Positions 39,801-50,733 of a DNA stretch of 64,000 nt are shown piece by piece. Where the stretch lies: NCBI GenBank assembly GCA_023091665.1, contig JALJCQ010000011.1:124001-188000 (forward strand). The letters run 5' to 3'. The first letter of the stretch is position 1; each line of letters opens with the position of its first letter. The position numbers were made by a program, and so were the translations under genes. The DNA comes from Pythium myriotylum. Taxonomy: Eukaryota > Oomycota > Peronosporomycetes > Pythiales > Pythiaceae. Below the pieces are notes generated by a model. The model was not told the DNA's origin and did no database searches. It saw nothing but the letters and a program-made list of their open reading frames with translations.

Positions 39801-41695
39801 GAAGGAGATTGAAGATGTTCACTCCGATGGCTTCCAGGAAGGCAGCTTTGTCGTGAAAGTTAGGGGAGAGAATGAAGTGCAACTTGTTGCGGAGAGTGCT
39901 AAGAGCGCCAAGCGCTGGATGCTGGTCATGTGCTCTTGTGGTGAGCTCATTCTGAAGAAAGCATCAACCCGATCAGAAGGCTGGGCCAGCACGCAGCCGA
40001 AGGAGGCTTGGGTATGGAAACTTGATCGTATTTATCAAATATTCCGTCGGCGGTACTGTTCGCTCCGGAATCATCAGCTCATTTTCTACACTGAGAGTGG
40101 TGGCCGGCCACTCGCTATGGTCTCCTTACCTTGCATCTACAACCTAGCAATGTCCAAGGTAATTGCACGCAGCAACAAAACAGGTGACGATGACTTCTAT
40201 CAGCTCGAGATCAGTTTTGCTATCCCCGCTGCTATGGGAGGAGAAGGCGAGTCACCTGGTCAAGGCCAAAGAGAGGATGCAGGGGATTTCTATGCACTCG
40301 TTTTGGCATTCGAGACAGAAGAAGCACTCCGAGATTGGGCGAATGCAATCTACGACTGTTGCACCAATTCGATGTCGGTCAAGGGAGCGCACAGTGGCAA
40401 CATGAGTCCACTTGGAGATATTCAGATGCTGCCGCGAGAACTCATTAAGACGTGCAGTTTTGAAGAGGACCATGATCGGCAACGACGCAGCAGTAACAGC
40501 AGCAATGGCATGCTAGCGAAACAGCAGCAGAATGATGGTTTCAGCGCGAGTGGTTGGCTATACTATAGGACGTCAAAGGAAGAGCGGGTTCGCCAGCGAT
40601 ACTTCGTCCAATGGGGATACGAGCTATCTATCTACAAGCATGAAGTTCTCGCCGACGAAGCTAGTGCAATCCGTTACGGTGTGATTGATTGCCGAGCTCT
40701 GGTTGATGTACGGTTCGCCTACATCAACTCGCCTGAGAACGCGATTGAGTTAGTGCTTGGTGCTGGAAGCATGAGTGTCGTGATTATCCCCCGCACGGAT
40801 GACGAAGCTGTAATGTGGCGCACGGCGTTGCTCGATGTCAAGCGAGCGTATGGATACTTGGAGTCAGGGAAGAACAAGACTGATATCTTCGGAAGTGGTG
40901 TCTTCATCAGCCGCGGTAGCACGTTTTCGACTCACAAGGACAACGAAGAGCTTCTTCGCATGCAGATCGAAGCTTCTGTCATCTACTCTTCAAATCTACA
41001 AGAGTGGGACGGAAAGAAGTGGATCCCGAAGTACTTCGTGCTGACAAGCTCGCGCGTTCTAATCTTGTCTCTCGCAGTCCACCTATACGACGAAGAACCT
41101 GACATTTTGGGTTCCTTTGCGACGAAAGAAATCATGGAGGTACGATCGTGCACGGATCAAGAAGATAGTGAAACGGGAGGTTCCAAGACGGCTTGCGTCA
41201 TCACTCTTCTTCCAAATGGTGGATCGTCGTCACCTGTGATGTCGCATCAGACTCATCAAGAGCGGTTCATACTCAAATGTGATTCTCTCGGCAAGTGTTA
41301 TGACACGGTTTCTCCAACCGAGTTGTGATTGAGACTGACAATGCGTGCTATTTTTCTAGATCATTGCTTGGAGTGGATGCGTCTTCTATGTGCTAGCAAC
41401 GGGAAGCTGGATCTCAAGAAAAATGCTGCGACGGGACTTTGGGGCAGTGTGAATCGCATTGCTTCGATGTCGCGCCACCAAAGTTTTATGGCGACGACTC
41501 CACTGTCGACTGCGATGACTTCGAATGCCCACGCCGACGTCGACCGCTCATCTCGACGCCTGTCGCGCGTAGACGCAACCAAGAGGTATGTTGGATACAT
41601 ATATGGTGGAAAAACGGAGTCACTCACGGTTTCTATTCGATCAAAACAGGCGCACGTCGGAATTGATCATGAACCGAAAGATGGGCGCGCGGTAG
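36897..41695 (+). CDS. Multi-PH-domain protein with a PDZ domain
   Basis: A large, probably membrane-associated scaffold. In order: a PH domain (IHLPGNTYRKRWFVLDGMIL), a PDZ domain (GTLGLQLRGTVDDEVMVCGV then GVIKVGDLLISINN), a second PH (AEGWILAKEPAAHRYRIRML), and further PH-like units ending near RDWANAIYDCC, VMWRTALLDVKRA and CLEWMRLLC. PH domains bind phosphoinositides or proteins; PDZ binds C-terminal peptides. Introns inferred from frame and protein continuity: 39273-39333 (GT-AG), 41291-41359 (GC-AG) and 41586-41649 (GT-AG, least certain). The last one puts the stop at 41693-41695, 58 bases from the convergent golgin; without it the frame runs to 41952 into that gene. I prefer the ATG at 36897 (CGACCATGACG) over 36816. 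No characterised orthologue is recognised. Confidence 0.82.
41291..41359 (+). other. GC-AG intron in the PH-domain gene
   Basis: The flanking PH-domain frames join only if the donor is G|GCAAGT and the acceptor TTTTTCTAG|AT. This gives KCDSL-D-HCLEWMRLLC across the junction. GCAAGT is the typical donor of the minor GC-AG class. The GT donor three bases further on (AAGTGT) leads to an early stop. Confidence 0.65.
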
Positions 41696-41753
41696 ATATG
41701 TTATGTACAGTTGCGTATCTGGTAGAACAATTATTGTGGAATTACAGTCAAAC

Positions 41754-44700
41754 TCAAAAATCGGCACTCGGTGCGGCCGATGGATCTGCGCTGGAAGAGC
41801 CTGCGCCCTCGTCGTGTGGTGGTAGTGTAAAACTGGACGCACGTGGCGGCAAAGAACTCTGGTCGAATCCGGATGTCGAAGTCGGTGGCGAGGTGCGCCG
41901 GCGTGCTGGGCTATTGTCAGCACTGGTTGGCGCTCCAGCGATCGGCTTATAGTCAGGTGTCTCCACCCCCCATGTCCCCCAGCTACTGCGACGCCCCGAC
42001 GCCTTCTTGATCTCCTTCATGTCAGCAGCCGTGAATTGCAGCAATGTTGTGATGACTGGGACAAGCCGTGTCTGCTGCGACGAACCGGGTTTAAACGACA
42101 TGTACTGCACGATCACGTTCTTGAGATATTCCATGTTGACGCCCTCACGACGCTGAGTCTGCATCATCGCCGTGAGCTCTTCCCCGTGTCGAGCCTGCTC
42201 TTGCTGCAACTCTTGGATGCGAGCATGCGCAGATTCCAGCTCTCGCGTCAGCTCGTGGATCCTGGCACCATTCTGACGGGCCTCAAGCTCGCGGCTCGCT
42301 TGCATCTGGGCAAACTCGAAAATCTTGCGATTATCGGCTTCTCCTGAGCGCACGTCCTCTTCCAAATCAGCAAGTCGTTTGGAGAGACGTTCGATCTCGG
42401 CCTCTTTTTCGAGAACCGCGTGAAGGGCAAGTTTGGACTTCTGTTTGCTGTCGCTTTCGACTCGCTCCAGTTCGCGCCTGAACGCATCCTTTTCTGACTC
42501 AACAGCAAACTTGAACTTGGCTTCCTGGGCCTCGAGTTGTTGTGCCATTCGGCGCTTCTCATCCTCGACTTCTTGCATGAGCTTGGCCATTTCGTCGATA
42601 GCGCCATCGCGCTCGGCCATGAACTTATCCACCTCTGCCTTCGCTTCTTGGATCTTGGCTTCCATTTCTGCGACGATCTGCTTGCTCGATGCAGCTTCAC
42701 GTAACGCACTCTCAACACGCGCTGCTTGCTCTGCTTGCTTCTCGGCGAAGCCCATGTTCTCCGTTTGCAGCCTTGTCGCCAGCGCCATTCGGTCCGACAA
42801 CGATTTCTTGGTCTCAGCCAAATCGATGCTCATGTTACCAAGCTCAGCAGTGAGCTGCGCTAGTTGAGTCTCAAGCTCGCTTGCTCGCTTTCTCTCATGT
42901 TCGAGGTCGTCCTGAAGCACTGAGTACTTGAGCGAGATCGCGTTGTACGCGGCCTCCGACTCACCCAATTTCTTTTGAATTTGGCTTCTGTCAGATCGAA
43001 CGCGGTCCAGTTCACCCTCTTTTTCGCTCCGCATCATCTCGAGGTCATTGAGATGTTGGTCCTTCAGAGTCTCAATCTGAAGGCGAGTGTTCTTCAGCTT
43101 TTCTTCCATTTCCTTTCTCCTCAGCTCGCTCTGCTCTGCTTTGCTAGCGTGGGCTTCGAGTCCTTCCGCAGCCATTTGCAGGTCTTGCTCCATGCTAGAG
43201 ACCTGTTTCTGCAGTGTCATGACCTCGTTCGTGAGTGACGCCTGCGATGTCGCCATCTTCTGGTTCTGCTTGTCCTTCTCCGCCAGACTCGCTTCCAGCG
43301 ATTCACATTGTTTGCGTGCCGAGTCGAGGTCACGCACGAGAACCTCAATCTTGCCGTTCATGTACTCGCGCTGCTCTGCGACTTGTTTTTTCGCCTCCGC
43401 CAACTCTCCTACGACACTCTCCAAGTTCGAGTTATTGTTGTCCCGAAGTACTTGAAGCTGCTCCTCGAGTGCGTCTTTGGCTTCTTCAAGCTTCACCATC
43501 TCAGCTTTAATTGCAGCAGCAGCCTCCACAGACGCAGCGTGCTCGCCCTCCACGCGCTTCGCTTCGTCCATGAGACGTGCGATCTCTGCTCGCAGAGCTT
43601 CGATAACAGCGGTGTTTTGCTCAATATCATTCAGCGCCTTCGCAAGCTTCTTCTCATTGTTCGCAAGTTTCTCGATGGCTACTTTCGACGCGTGGTCTGC
43701 CTCAGCACCCGCCAGTTTCACTCGCTCGAGCTCTTCCATTAGAGCAGCGAGGTCGTCGTTGTTACTTGCGCTGGTGCTGTTACTGACCTCAAGCTGAAGC
43801 TTGCTGTTCTCCGCTTCAAGTTCACTCAGACGCTCGCGGAGTTCATTTATTTCCGCCGCGGGGATTTTCGCAGCACCATTCTCGACTGGCTGGGCTTCGC
43901 CGGCTTGTTGGAGCTTCAGAGTGAGCTCTTCGTTCTCGCCCTTCAACTTCTCGATCGACGACTCTAGAGCGCGTAGAGATGCAGCAGCAGCGTCAGCGTC
44001 TGCCTGGTGGGACATTATTTGGCCTCTCAATTGCTCACTCAGTGCCTTGGCCTCCGCTAGTTGCTCCCGCAGTGCGTCGACCTCGCTCGAGCTGGTCGTG
44101 GCCGACGCCACCTCCTGCTCTGAACTGTGCGCGGAGGCAACGAGCTCGTCGACTCGTGCTTGCAGTGCAGCGACGCGTCCTTCAGCTTCCGTGACTCGCG
44201 CCTCTGCATCCTTGGCGGCAGCCTCCAGGCGCTGCTCCAGTTCTCGCTTCTCCGCCACGAGCTGGTCCACCTGCGCCGTCCGCTGCTGCCAAAGATCGTT
44301 CGCCTTCTGTCGCAGTTCTTCGTTTTCGGCGGTGCTGCGCTTCATCTCGACTTCCATGCGGCGCAACTGCTCCGTTGCCTCATCCAACTGCTTCTCCAAC
44401 ACGCTCGCCGCCGTCTCGGTACCTCCTGGCGCTGGAGCTGACACCGCAGGAGGGAAGTCAAACGACAACAAATCGTCGCTAAACGCATTCGTGGGCGGTT
44501 GCTGCTGTTGCTGCGCTGGACGCGGCGAGGCAAAGGCGTCGCCCAACAAGTCGATCTCGTCGTACTGCGGCACGGCTGCGGCGGCGACGGCGGCGGCGGG
44601 AGGCGGAGCTGCATCCGTCGCAGGCGGAACCAGCGACAGCGACATGTTGGTTTCTTGGGCCGCGATCTGCGTTTGCAGCTGCGCGATCTGCTCTTTGAAA

Positions 44701-45212
44701 GCCTTGGTCTTGAGCGCATCGAGGATCTGGAACCGCTCGGTGAGTTGCTTGACGTCGATGGTCGACTGCGCGTTGGCGTCGCCGTCGTCGGCGCCGCTCG
44801 CGCCGGGCGTGCGCTGGCACGCGACGACGTCGACGCCGACGACGTCGCTCACGAAGGCCGTGAGCACGCGGCAGTCGAGGTCGCTGACCTGGAGCTCGGC
44901 GATGCGCGCCTGCATCTTCTGGAACTGGGCCTTCATGAGCTTGTTCTGGCGCGTGAGCTTCATGCTGAGCGCGACGAGGTCGTCGTAGGAGGGTTTGCCG
45001 GCGCTCGAGAGCAGCGTGGCGCCCTCTCCTTGCGCGTCGCCGGCGGCGCTCGCGTCGTCGTGGTCGCCCGCGGCCGCGGCCGCGTTGGAGGTCGCGAGCG
45101 CCGTGTTGGCCTTCTGCAGGAGGCTGAGGCCGCGCGAGATGCCGCCGCGGCCCAGCTCCTTCATCTGCTCGAGCTTCTCTTTCTTCATCTGCTCCAGCTT
45201 CTCCTTGTTCAT
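41754..45212 (-). CDS. GRIP-domain golgin (coiled-coil trans-Golgi tether)
   Basis: 1152 residues, single exon. Most of the length (about residues 270-1020) is continuous heptad-rich coiled coil with Glu, Lys, Gln and Leu dominating. The C-terminus has a GRIP domain (MEYLKNVIVQYMSFKPGS, then RLVPVITTLLQF), including the Tyr that in known golgins contacts Arl1 on trans-Golgi membranes. A Ser/Pro-rich tail of about 80 residues follows. The N-terminus carries two KEKLEQMK repeats before a Gly-rich turn. The protein would tether vesicles at the trans-Golgi. It is divergent from RPC3 across 220 bases and lies about 10 kb from another Golgi gene, GRASP. Confidence 0.88.
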   Translation of the reverse strand: MNKEKLEQMKKEKLEQMKELGRGGISRGLSLLQKANTALATSNAAAAAGDHDDASAAGDAQGEGATLLSSAGKPSYDDLVALSMKLTRQNKLMKAQFQKMQARIAELQVSDLDCRVLTAFVSDVVGVDVVACQRTPGASGADDGDANAQSTIDVKQLTERFQILDALKTKAFKEQIAQLQTQIAAQETNMSLSLVPPATDAAPPPAAAVAAAAVPQYDEIDLLGDAFASPRPAQQQQQPPTNAFSDDLLSFDFPPAVSAPAPGGTETAASVLEKQLDEATEQLRRMEVEMKRSTAENEELRQKANDLWQQRTAQVDQLVAEKRELEQRLEAAAKDAEARVTEAEGRVAALQARVDELVASAHSSEQEVASATTSSSEVDALREQLAEAKALSEQLRGQIMSHQADADAAAASLRALESSIEKLKGENEELTLKLQQAGEAQPVENGAAKIPAAEINELRERLSELEAENSKLQLEVSNSTSASNNDDLAALMEELERVKLAGAEADHASKVAIEKLANNEKKLAKALNDIEQNTAVIEALRAEIARLMDEAKRVEGEHAASVEAAAAIKAEMVKLEEAKDALEEQLQVLRDNNNSNLESVVGELAEAKKQVAEQREYMNGKIEVLVRDLDSARKQCESLEASLAEKDKQNQKMATSQASLTNEVMTLQKQVSSMEQDLQMAAEGLEAHASKAEQSELRRKEMEEKLKNTRLQIETLKDQHLNDLEMMRSEKEGELDRVRSDRSQIQKKLGESEAAYNAISLKYSVLQDDLEHERKRASELETQLAQLTAELGNMSIDLAETKKSLSDRMALATRLQTENMGFAEKQAEQAARVESALREAASSKQIVAEMEAKIQEAKAEVDKFMAERDGAIDEMAKLMQEVEDEKRRMAQQLEAQEAKFKFAVESEKDAFRRELERVESDSKQKSKLALHAVLEKEAEIERLSKRLADLEEDVRSGEADNRKIFEFAQMQASRELEARQNGARIHELTRELESAHARIQELQQEQARHGEELTAMMQTQRREGVNMEYLKNVIVQYMSFKPGSSQQTRLVPVITTLLQFTAADMKEIKKASGRRSSWGTWGVETPDYKPIAGAPTSADNSPARRRTSPPTSTSGFDQSSLPPRASSFTLPPHDEGAGSSSADPSAAPSADF

Positions 45213-45432
45213 GGCGCGCGCGAGCGGAGGCGCGAGCGGCCACGTATGAGGCCCCCCTCTCTTCTTTGGCGAGAGCGGAGCAGCTCTGAATATGACGATG
45301 CGTACTTAGTGAGTATGCGAACCTAGCAGGAGTCGTCGGATTTAGCAGTGCACTCACAGTACGAGTGGGTACGAACCGACCGGACCGCCTGAGGAGCTCC
45401 GCAACAAACCAAAGCTGGTGGTCGCGGAGACC
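45213..45432. promoter_or_regulatory. Divergent upstream gap between golgin and RPC3 genes
   Basis: 220 bases separate the two start codons, so both promoters must lie here or overlap the genes. I see no clear TATA box or other named motif. Confidence 0.5.
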
Positions 45433-47439
45433 ATGGCGACGGGCGCGACGACGGCGAGCAAGCGCGCGTTCGCCGACAAGTCGGAGCGCGAGCTCGTGCT
45501 CAGCGTCGTGCGCGACGACTTCGGCGCGACGGCCGAGACCATCGCGCTCGCGCTGCTGCGCGGCGACGAGCTGCGGCTGCTCGAGATCGTCCAGCGCGTG
45601 CAGGCCTCGGCCACGGGGATCCAGCCGAGCGTCCACGAGATCAAGGCCAACCTGCTCAAGCTGCTGCAGCACAACCTGCTGCGCATCGTGCCAGTGCCGA
45701 CCTCGCGAGGTGCCGCGGCGTCCTACTACGTGAGTCATCCACCATCGACCGCCGTCTTGGTCTGGGCAACGCGTCGCTGATCGATGGATGGGCTTTTTTT
45801 GGTCTAGGTCAACGTGTCGGAAGTGCTGTACCGATTGCGCTTCCCCAAGTTCACAGAGCTCGCGAAGGAGTCGTTCGGCGCTGAAGGCGAGGTCATCATG
45901 GAGGAGATCCTCGTCCATGGCCGCGTGCGCATGGACCAGTCGATCGATGCCATGGCCTACAGTCTCGCAGAGCATGTGCGCCAGCTCGATCCAGAGCGAG
46001 CGGAGAGCGAAATCACGGAGGACGAGCTAGAGGAGAATCGGGATCGCATCCGCGACACATTTGTTGAGATGGCCAAGAAGCGGTACATCTCACGTGTGCA
46101 TCCGCTCGACATGAAGCTACCCGAACCAGAAGAGACCCCAGATTTTCCAGCGAGTATCATGCGTGGACAAGAGGCGGACAGTATCTCCACTGCAGAGCCG
46201 AAAGCGCGAGGGAAGGCAACTGCTGGTCGCAACGGGGCAGCTAATGGCAAGAATGTTGATGCTGGAGGACCTACCACAGATAAGGCAGACGATGACGGAA
46301 TCACAGTGCGAGGGAAGCGGAAGAAGCCGTCTGCGACAGGCGGGAACACCGTTCCGATTGAGCTCCAAATGATGCTGGAGGCTGAAGTGAACGGCGCCCG
46401 TCGAGAGGAAGGCGAGGCCGAATTCGAGACTGAGCTGGAACAGCAAAGCAAAAAGCGCAAAAGCAACAAGCGAGCCAAACTACCAACTCGCGGGGCCTCT
46501 GGCGGAGCTGGTAGTGGCCAGGCAGACGCAGAAGACGGGGAGAATGCCGGCACGGCGATGGCTGAACACTCGCTAGTGTGGCGGTACGGCGTCGACCAAC
46601 TTATGCGAGACCTCCGCCACCGTGCTTGCATCACATTCGCCACGGAAAACATCAACAATGTGGCCGGTGTCATCGTCAAAGCGATGCTGACTCACTCGTC
46701 CCCGCACGAACGTGAGAAGGATGAGCCGACTTCGCATCCAGTGACAGCACGCGAGCTATTCTCGATGGATGATGTCAAAGCGGCACTCCCCAAGGACTCG
46801 AAGGACACATGGCGCTTGCTGCTCAACTACATCACCGTCATGTGCCGCGACAAGTCAGGCATGGTCATGAAGACTATGGCTGAGCAGTTCGATCCGACTC
46901 AGACACGCGCAGGTGATGGTGGCCAATATGTCGTCCACATGAAGAAGATTGTCGAGTTTCTGCGCCAGAGCACCACCCATTCGTACATTCAGGAAAAGTA
47001 TGGCGTCCAGAGCGCTCGCATTGTGCGGTTGCTGATGGAGAAGCGCCAGCTGGAGCAGAAGACAATCGGAGAATTGGCTCTTCTTCCTTCGAACGACGCT
47101 CGCCGCCGTCTGTATGAGCTTTACCGTGAAGGGCTTGTAAAGCTACAAGAGATCCCCAAGCGAGCTGACCACAACCCTGCCTTCACCCTCTATTGCTGGT
47201 CAGTAGATGTGCCTCAGATGGAGAAGCGGATCGCTCACCGTATTCAGGATTCGCTCACGAAAATTCGGCGTCGAAGAAAGGCCGAGGCGGATGAGAATAA
47301 AGATCTCATTGCTCGCTCTGACCAACTTGTAGAGGCAAACGACCTCGCCAAATTTGACAAGCTCAGCCGTGCTCTCGACCGTCTCGACAGAGCTATCATT
47401 CACCTGGACAACATGCTCATGCTATACCGTGACTTCTAG
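45433..47439 (+). CDS. RNA polymerase III subunit RPC3 (C82/RPC62 family)
   Basis: About 642 residues after removal of one intron (45730-45807: TACTAC|GTGAGT ... TCTAG|GTCAAC, phase 0). The N-terminal winged-helix region (ELVLSVVRDDFG, IKANLLKLLQHNLLRIV) and the following SEVLYRLRFPKFTELAKESF match the RPC82 family, as do the later blocks (SYIQEKYGVQSARIVRLLM and FTLYCWSVDV). The acidic/basic linker in the middle (residues about 215-340) is also common in the family. RPC3, with RPC6 and RPC7, forms the initiation subcomplex of RNA polymerase III in the nucleus. The ATG at 45433 (GACCATGGCG) has better context than the in-frame ATG five codons upstream. Length matches yeast C82 (about 650). 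Confidence 0.87.
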
Positions 47440-47558
47440 GATCCAATTCCCCATTAGAACTGATGCAAATCTCGAAGGTCATATCTTGCCCCCTTCAACG
47501 TGCCTCTGTCTGGTTATATGTTACACGGCTTCATAATGCCACAAAACTTTAATAACTT

Positions 47559-50500
47559 TCACGTATCGGTTGTGCTCCGTGGATGGATGCGGTCCATGAG
47601 ACGTTGCATGCGCTTGCTCGCACAAACGCACACCAACCCGCCACATTCAGGACAACGAACCTCTTGGTGTTGGAGTCTAGCACGCTTGACTGGTTCAATG
47701 CCATCGCCTAGATCTTGACTGCGCTTAGACCGCTCATTTCCACCTCCGTCTCCTGCGCTTTCCTGCTGAGTCTCCTCGTCGGAACTGCTGTGTAGCTCAT
47801 CTTGCTCAAAGCTACCATCCTCCTCCGATGAAGCTGAATCGCTCAACTCCTCATACGCCAGGAGGTCGAGGTCATCTTCATCTCCAAAAGCCGAATCGGC
47901 GGGTAATGGCTCAAATGTCGTGGTCTGGATCTGAAGTGGTGTGAATCCAGTCGTCGACTCGGCCTCGGCACGTTTGCTTCCCACAAGTCGTTTCTCAAGT
48001 GCCTTCAGAGCTCGCTCAGTTCGTTCGTCACCTTGTCTTCGTAAATTCTCAAGACGCAACGGATGCTGAAGTTGCTGCGTTTTACTTTCATCATGGCTTC
48101 CATCAGCTTCATCAAAACTGTCTCCATCGTCGTCTCCGCCGTCATCATCGTCATCATCTGAAAGCTCCATACGCTCATACTCCGAGTCACTCTCTTCATC
48201 CTCGGAAGATAAGAGTTCCTCGCGTTCGAAGTCACTGTCTTCTTCATCCTCGTTGGAATCAACTCTATCTAGCAACAAGTCTACATCATCGCTGAGTGGA
48301 TCGCCGTGGTCAGACTCGTCACCTTCTCCGATTGGTGCTAATGGCTTGTTGCGATGACCCAAGTTTGGTCTATGTGGCGCTGCTTCTTCCTCAACCCGTG
48401 ATGCAGCTGCACGTGTCACCATGTCGAGCGTGCTCTCACTTGTTATATCCTTCCGTTTCTCCTTGATAAAGGCTGGCCAATTGTGCTCACAAGTTCGCTC
48501 TAATAGCGTCGCCGGGCGAATCACTGCCCACGATGAAAAGAACAATGCTGGATGCAGATTCTTCTCGCCACACCCGTTTGAGTCGAGCCCACTTTCGCCT
48601 TGCGACTGGGCTTGGCCACCACGTTGTGGATGCGGTGATGATTTTACCTTCGGCTTTGACGGCACGGCTTGCATCAGTAAATGCTGTGGTGACATTAGCA
48701 TCTGTCCTGATTTAGTCACGTGCTCACGGAGCTTCGCTTCGAAATGAAGCTTCACGGCCGTGGCAAACTCCCGTGCCGCAGCACGTGCAGGCACGGTCGA
48801 GTCTAGAGGTAATTTCTCGACTACAGCCCCGTCTTTCGCTCGGTACATCTCTTTCAATCGCTCCCACCGCTTGCGAATCTCTAAGCGGTGTCGATGGGGT
48901 AGGTACTTGCTCGAAATGCGTGAAAAGCGGCGATTATCGCCGAAGTACTCGACGACACCACGGGCAATACGAACATCCTCTTCAATCATCCACGGCCCTT
49001 TTTTCCGCGTCGAGAAGTTCTCCGTGTGGTACTCTTTGAACTCCTTCGCACCTGCTCTTTTTTTCTTGCTGGCAAGATACCGATATCGCTTTGACAGCAC
49101 AACTTCTTCCTTTGTTGGCAACAAGGTATCTTTAATCTCGGTCCACGCATCTGCTTCGATTCCGTAGCGTTTGACGCCTTGGAGTAGGAGCCGGTCTTCG
49201 GGGCTTACGAAAGTTGCCGAACGATTCCCGTTGCCACGCCTCTTTTTTCTGTTCAGCAAGATGTGCTGGTCGAGTTCGACCATACTTTTTTGAAGGAGTT
49301 GATTGCGATCTGCGACTGAACATCCCCGTGAAAAGCTCTCTGTTAACTCTTCCATCGACTGAGACCCGACGATGTCGAACATCGATGGGTGAGCAACTGC
49401 CGCATGAGCCGCGCTGATCGAGCGTGTTACACGCCGCTCACCTAGACTCTCACCGGCTGTCCCCCTAGTGCCATTTATGCCTGACGTGATTTTGGACAGC
49501 AGATGTGCCTTCTGTTGAAGTGCATGCTTTCCTCGGACTTGGAGCTCACGCAGCATCTCTTCTACTTCATTCAACTGGTCTTTGTCTACTGGTAGCTTGG
49601 GGCGAGCTTTGCCGGCTTTCTTATCGTGTCTATCACGCGGTTTACCGGTGTTGTTTGTGATCATGTGGAATGTCTGAAGTAAGAGCTGAAAATGCTTGTG
49701 CATTTGCGATGCCAGCTGAATACACTGCTCTTGAGAGATCGAGCCGTCAAGTTTTGCCATTGACACGGCGTCTCCTTGCTCCTTCAAGCCACTGCTTGAA
49801 TTATCGGCCACCACAAAACCCTTGCGCTCCTTGTCGTCGAATCCGTTACGCTCAGCGGTACTGACGCCAGATGTGTGCGCCTCACCCACTGGAAACGTCG
49901 GCGGAACTTTGACTTGCGTTGTGTCCCAAAGCAGCTCGGTCAGCTCTCGCTTGGATACCCGCACATTCTGCTGTTCCAGTTCGTCTTCTTCGTCTTCGTC
50001 GACAACGCTTTGCTCCCCGCTCTCCTTCCTCCTGCGCTCGCTTTCCTCCTCGTCCTCCTCGTCGTCTTCTTCGTCGGGGTGGTACTCTTCATCTTCCTCA
50101 TCCAAGAATGATAGATTGTCTTCCTCGGCGCCTGTAGGCAGAAGCGAGGCTAGAAATCGCTGGTACTCGGTCTCTCCGCCAACGAGCGAGTCGGCGACCG
50201 GGTCTGGCGGCAAGAGCGACTCGAGCGAGTCGATCTCCACGTCCACGAGCGAGAATTTCGTGCGCGTGCGATGGGCGATCGTGTCGTCAGCGCTACCCAC
50301 GCCGCCGGCCGACGCGAGCACTGCCAGCTCGTCCCGCAGGCTCTGCTCGTCGCCCGGCACCGTGATGTGCGACAGATCCTCGCCGTCCTCCTCGTCGTCC
50401 TCCTCATCTTCGTCGTCCTCCTCCATCGCCTCCAGCTCGAAATCCGCGTCGCTCTCTTCGCCTTCGTCTTCCTCTGTGTCTATAAACTGAACTTCCAGAC

Positions 50501-50570
50501 CCTCGTCGCGCGCGACGCGCTCCGTCGGCCGCGGCGACGCGTCTTCGTCGACGCCATTTCCCCGCTCCAT
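47559..50570 (-). CDS. GON-4-like Myb/SANT-type nuclear protein
   Basis: About 1003 residues from the ATG at 50570 (1027 if the in-frame ATG at 50642 is used; I prefer 50570 because the added residues look non-native). The N-terminal third has long Asp/Glu runs, then NLSFLDEEDEEYHPDEED and VRVSKRELTELLWDT, which resemble the conserved block of GON4-like proteins. A helical segment (ASQMHKHFQLLLQTFHMI) and a Myb/SANT-like region (EDRLLLQGVKRYGIEADAWT, WMIEEDVRIARGVVEYFG) follow. The C-terminus has a Cys-rich CPECGGLVCVC that may bind zinc. Relatives are nuclear regulators of transcription. The exact orthology is an inference. Confidence 0.7.
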   Translation of the reverse strand: MERGNGVDEDASPRPTERVARDEGLEVQFIDTEEDEGEESDADFELEAMEEDDEDEEDDEEDGEDLSHITVPGDEQSLRDELAVLASAGGVGSADDTIAHRTRTKFSLVDVEIDSLESLLPPDPVADSLVGGETEYQRFLASLLPTGAEEDNLSFLDEEDEEYHPDEEDDEEDEEESERRRKESGEQSVVDEDEEDELEQQNVRVSKRELTELLWDTTQVKVPPTFPVGEAHTSGVSTAERNGFDDKERKGFVVADNSSSGLKEQGDAVSMAKLDGSISQEQCIQLASQMHKHFQLLLQTFHMITNNTGKPRDRHDKKAGKARPKLPVDKDQLNEVEEMLRELQVRGKHALQQKAHLLSKITSGINGTRGTAGESLGERRVTRSISAAHAAVAHPSMFDIVGSQSMEELTESFSRGCSVADRNQLLQKSMVELDQHILLNRKKRRGNGNRSATFVSPEDRLLLQGVKRYGIEADAWTEIKDTLLPTKEEVVLSKRYRYLASKKKRAGAKEFKEYHTENFSTRKKGPWMIEEDVRIARGVVEYFGDNRRFSRISSKYLPHRHRLEIRKRWERLKEMYRAKDGAVVEKLPLDSTVPARAAAREFATAVKLHFEAKLREHVTKSGQMLMSPQHLLMQAVPSKPKVKSSPHPQRGGQAQSQGESGLDSNGCGEKNLHPALFFSSWAVIRPATLLERTCEHNWPAFIKEKRKDITSESTLDMVTRAAASRVEEEAAPHRPNLGHRNKPLAPIGEGDESDHGDPLSDDVDLLLDRVDSNEDEEDSDFEREELLSSEDEESDSEYERMELSDDDDDDGGDDDGDSFDEADGSHDESKTQQLQHPLRLENLRRQGDERTERALKALEKRLVGSKRAEAESTTGFTPLQIQTTTFEPLPADSAFGDEDDLDLLAYEELSDSASSEEDGSFEQDELHSSSDEETQQESAGDGGGNERSKRSQDLGDGIEPVKRARLQHQEVRCPECGGLVCVCASKRMQRLMDRIHPRSTTDT

Positions 50571-50733
50571 TATGGCGCCGACCTGAGTCTGGGCGGGACT
50601 CCACCGAGGCAACTTTCCCACTAAGTAAAACACGATTTTCACCCAATCAGCAGCTCAAAGAACTCGTTAACTTAGTGAGCCTCGGTGTGAATGTTGGTCT
50701 CTGTTCTTTCCGATCTCCCCGCCCCATGAATGA
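50571..50733. promoter_or_regulatory. Short divergent upstream gap between GON4-like and RNR genes
   Basis: 163 bases separate the preferred start codons. Both genes must share this stretch for promoter function or use sequences inside one another. No named motif is seen. Confidence 0.45.

Noticed and set aside
41650..41952. Read-through C-terminus of the PH-domain gene into the golgin 3' end
   Set aside because: An intron at 41586-41649 gives a stop at 41695 and avoids coding overlap. This is kept as a preference, not a proof.
43801..44988. 395-residue plus-strand ORF within the golgin gene
   Set aside because: Ser/Ala/Cys-rich shadow of the coiled-coil coding strand; the golgin with a GRIP domain explains the region.
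44479..45975. 498-residue minus-strand ORF spanning the golgin and RPC3 genes
   Set aside because: It runs in a different frame from the golgin and opposite RPC3; Arg/Ala-rich shadow without domain similarity.
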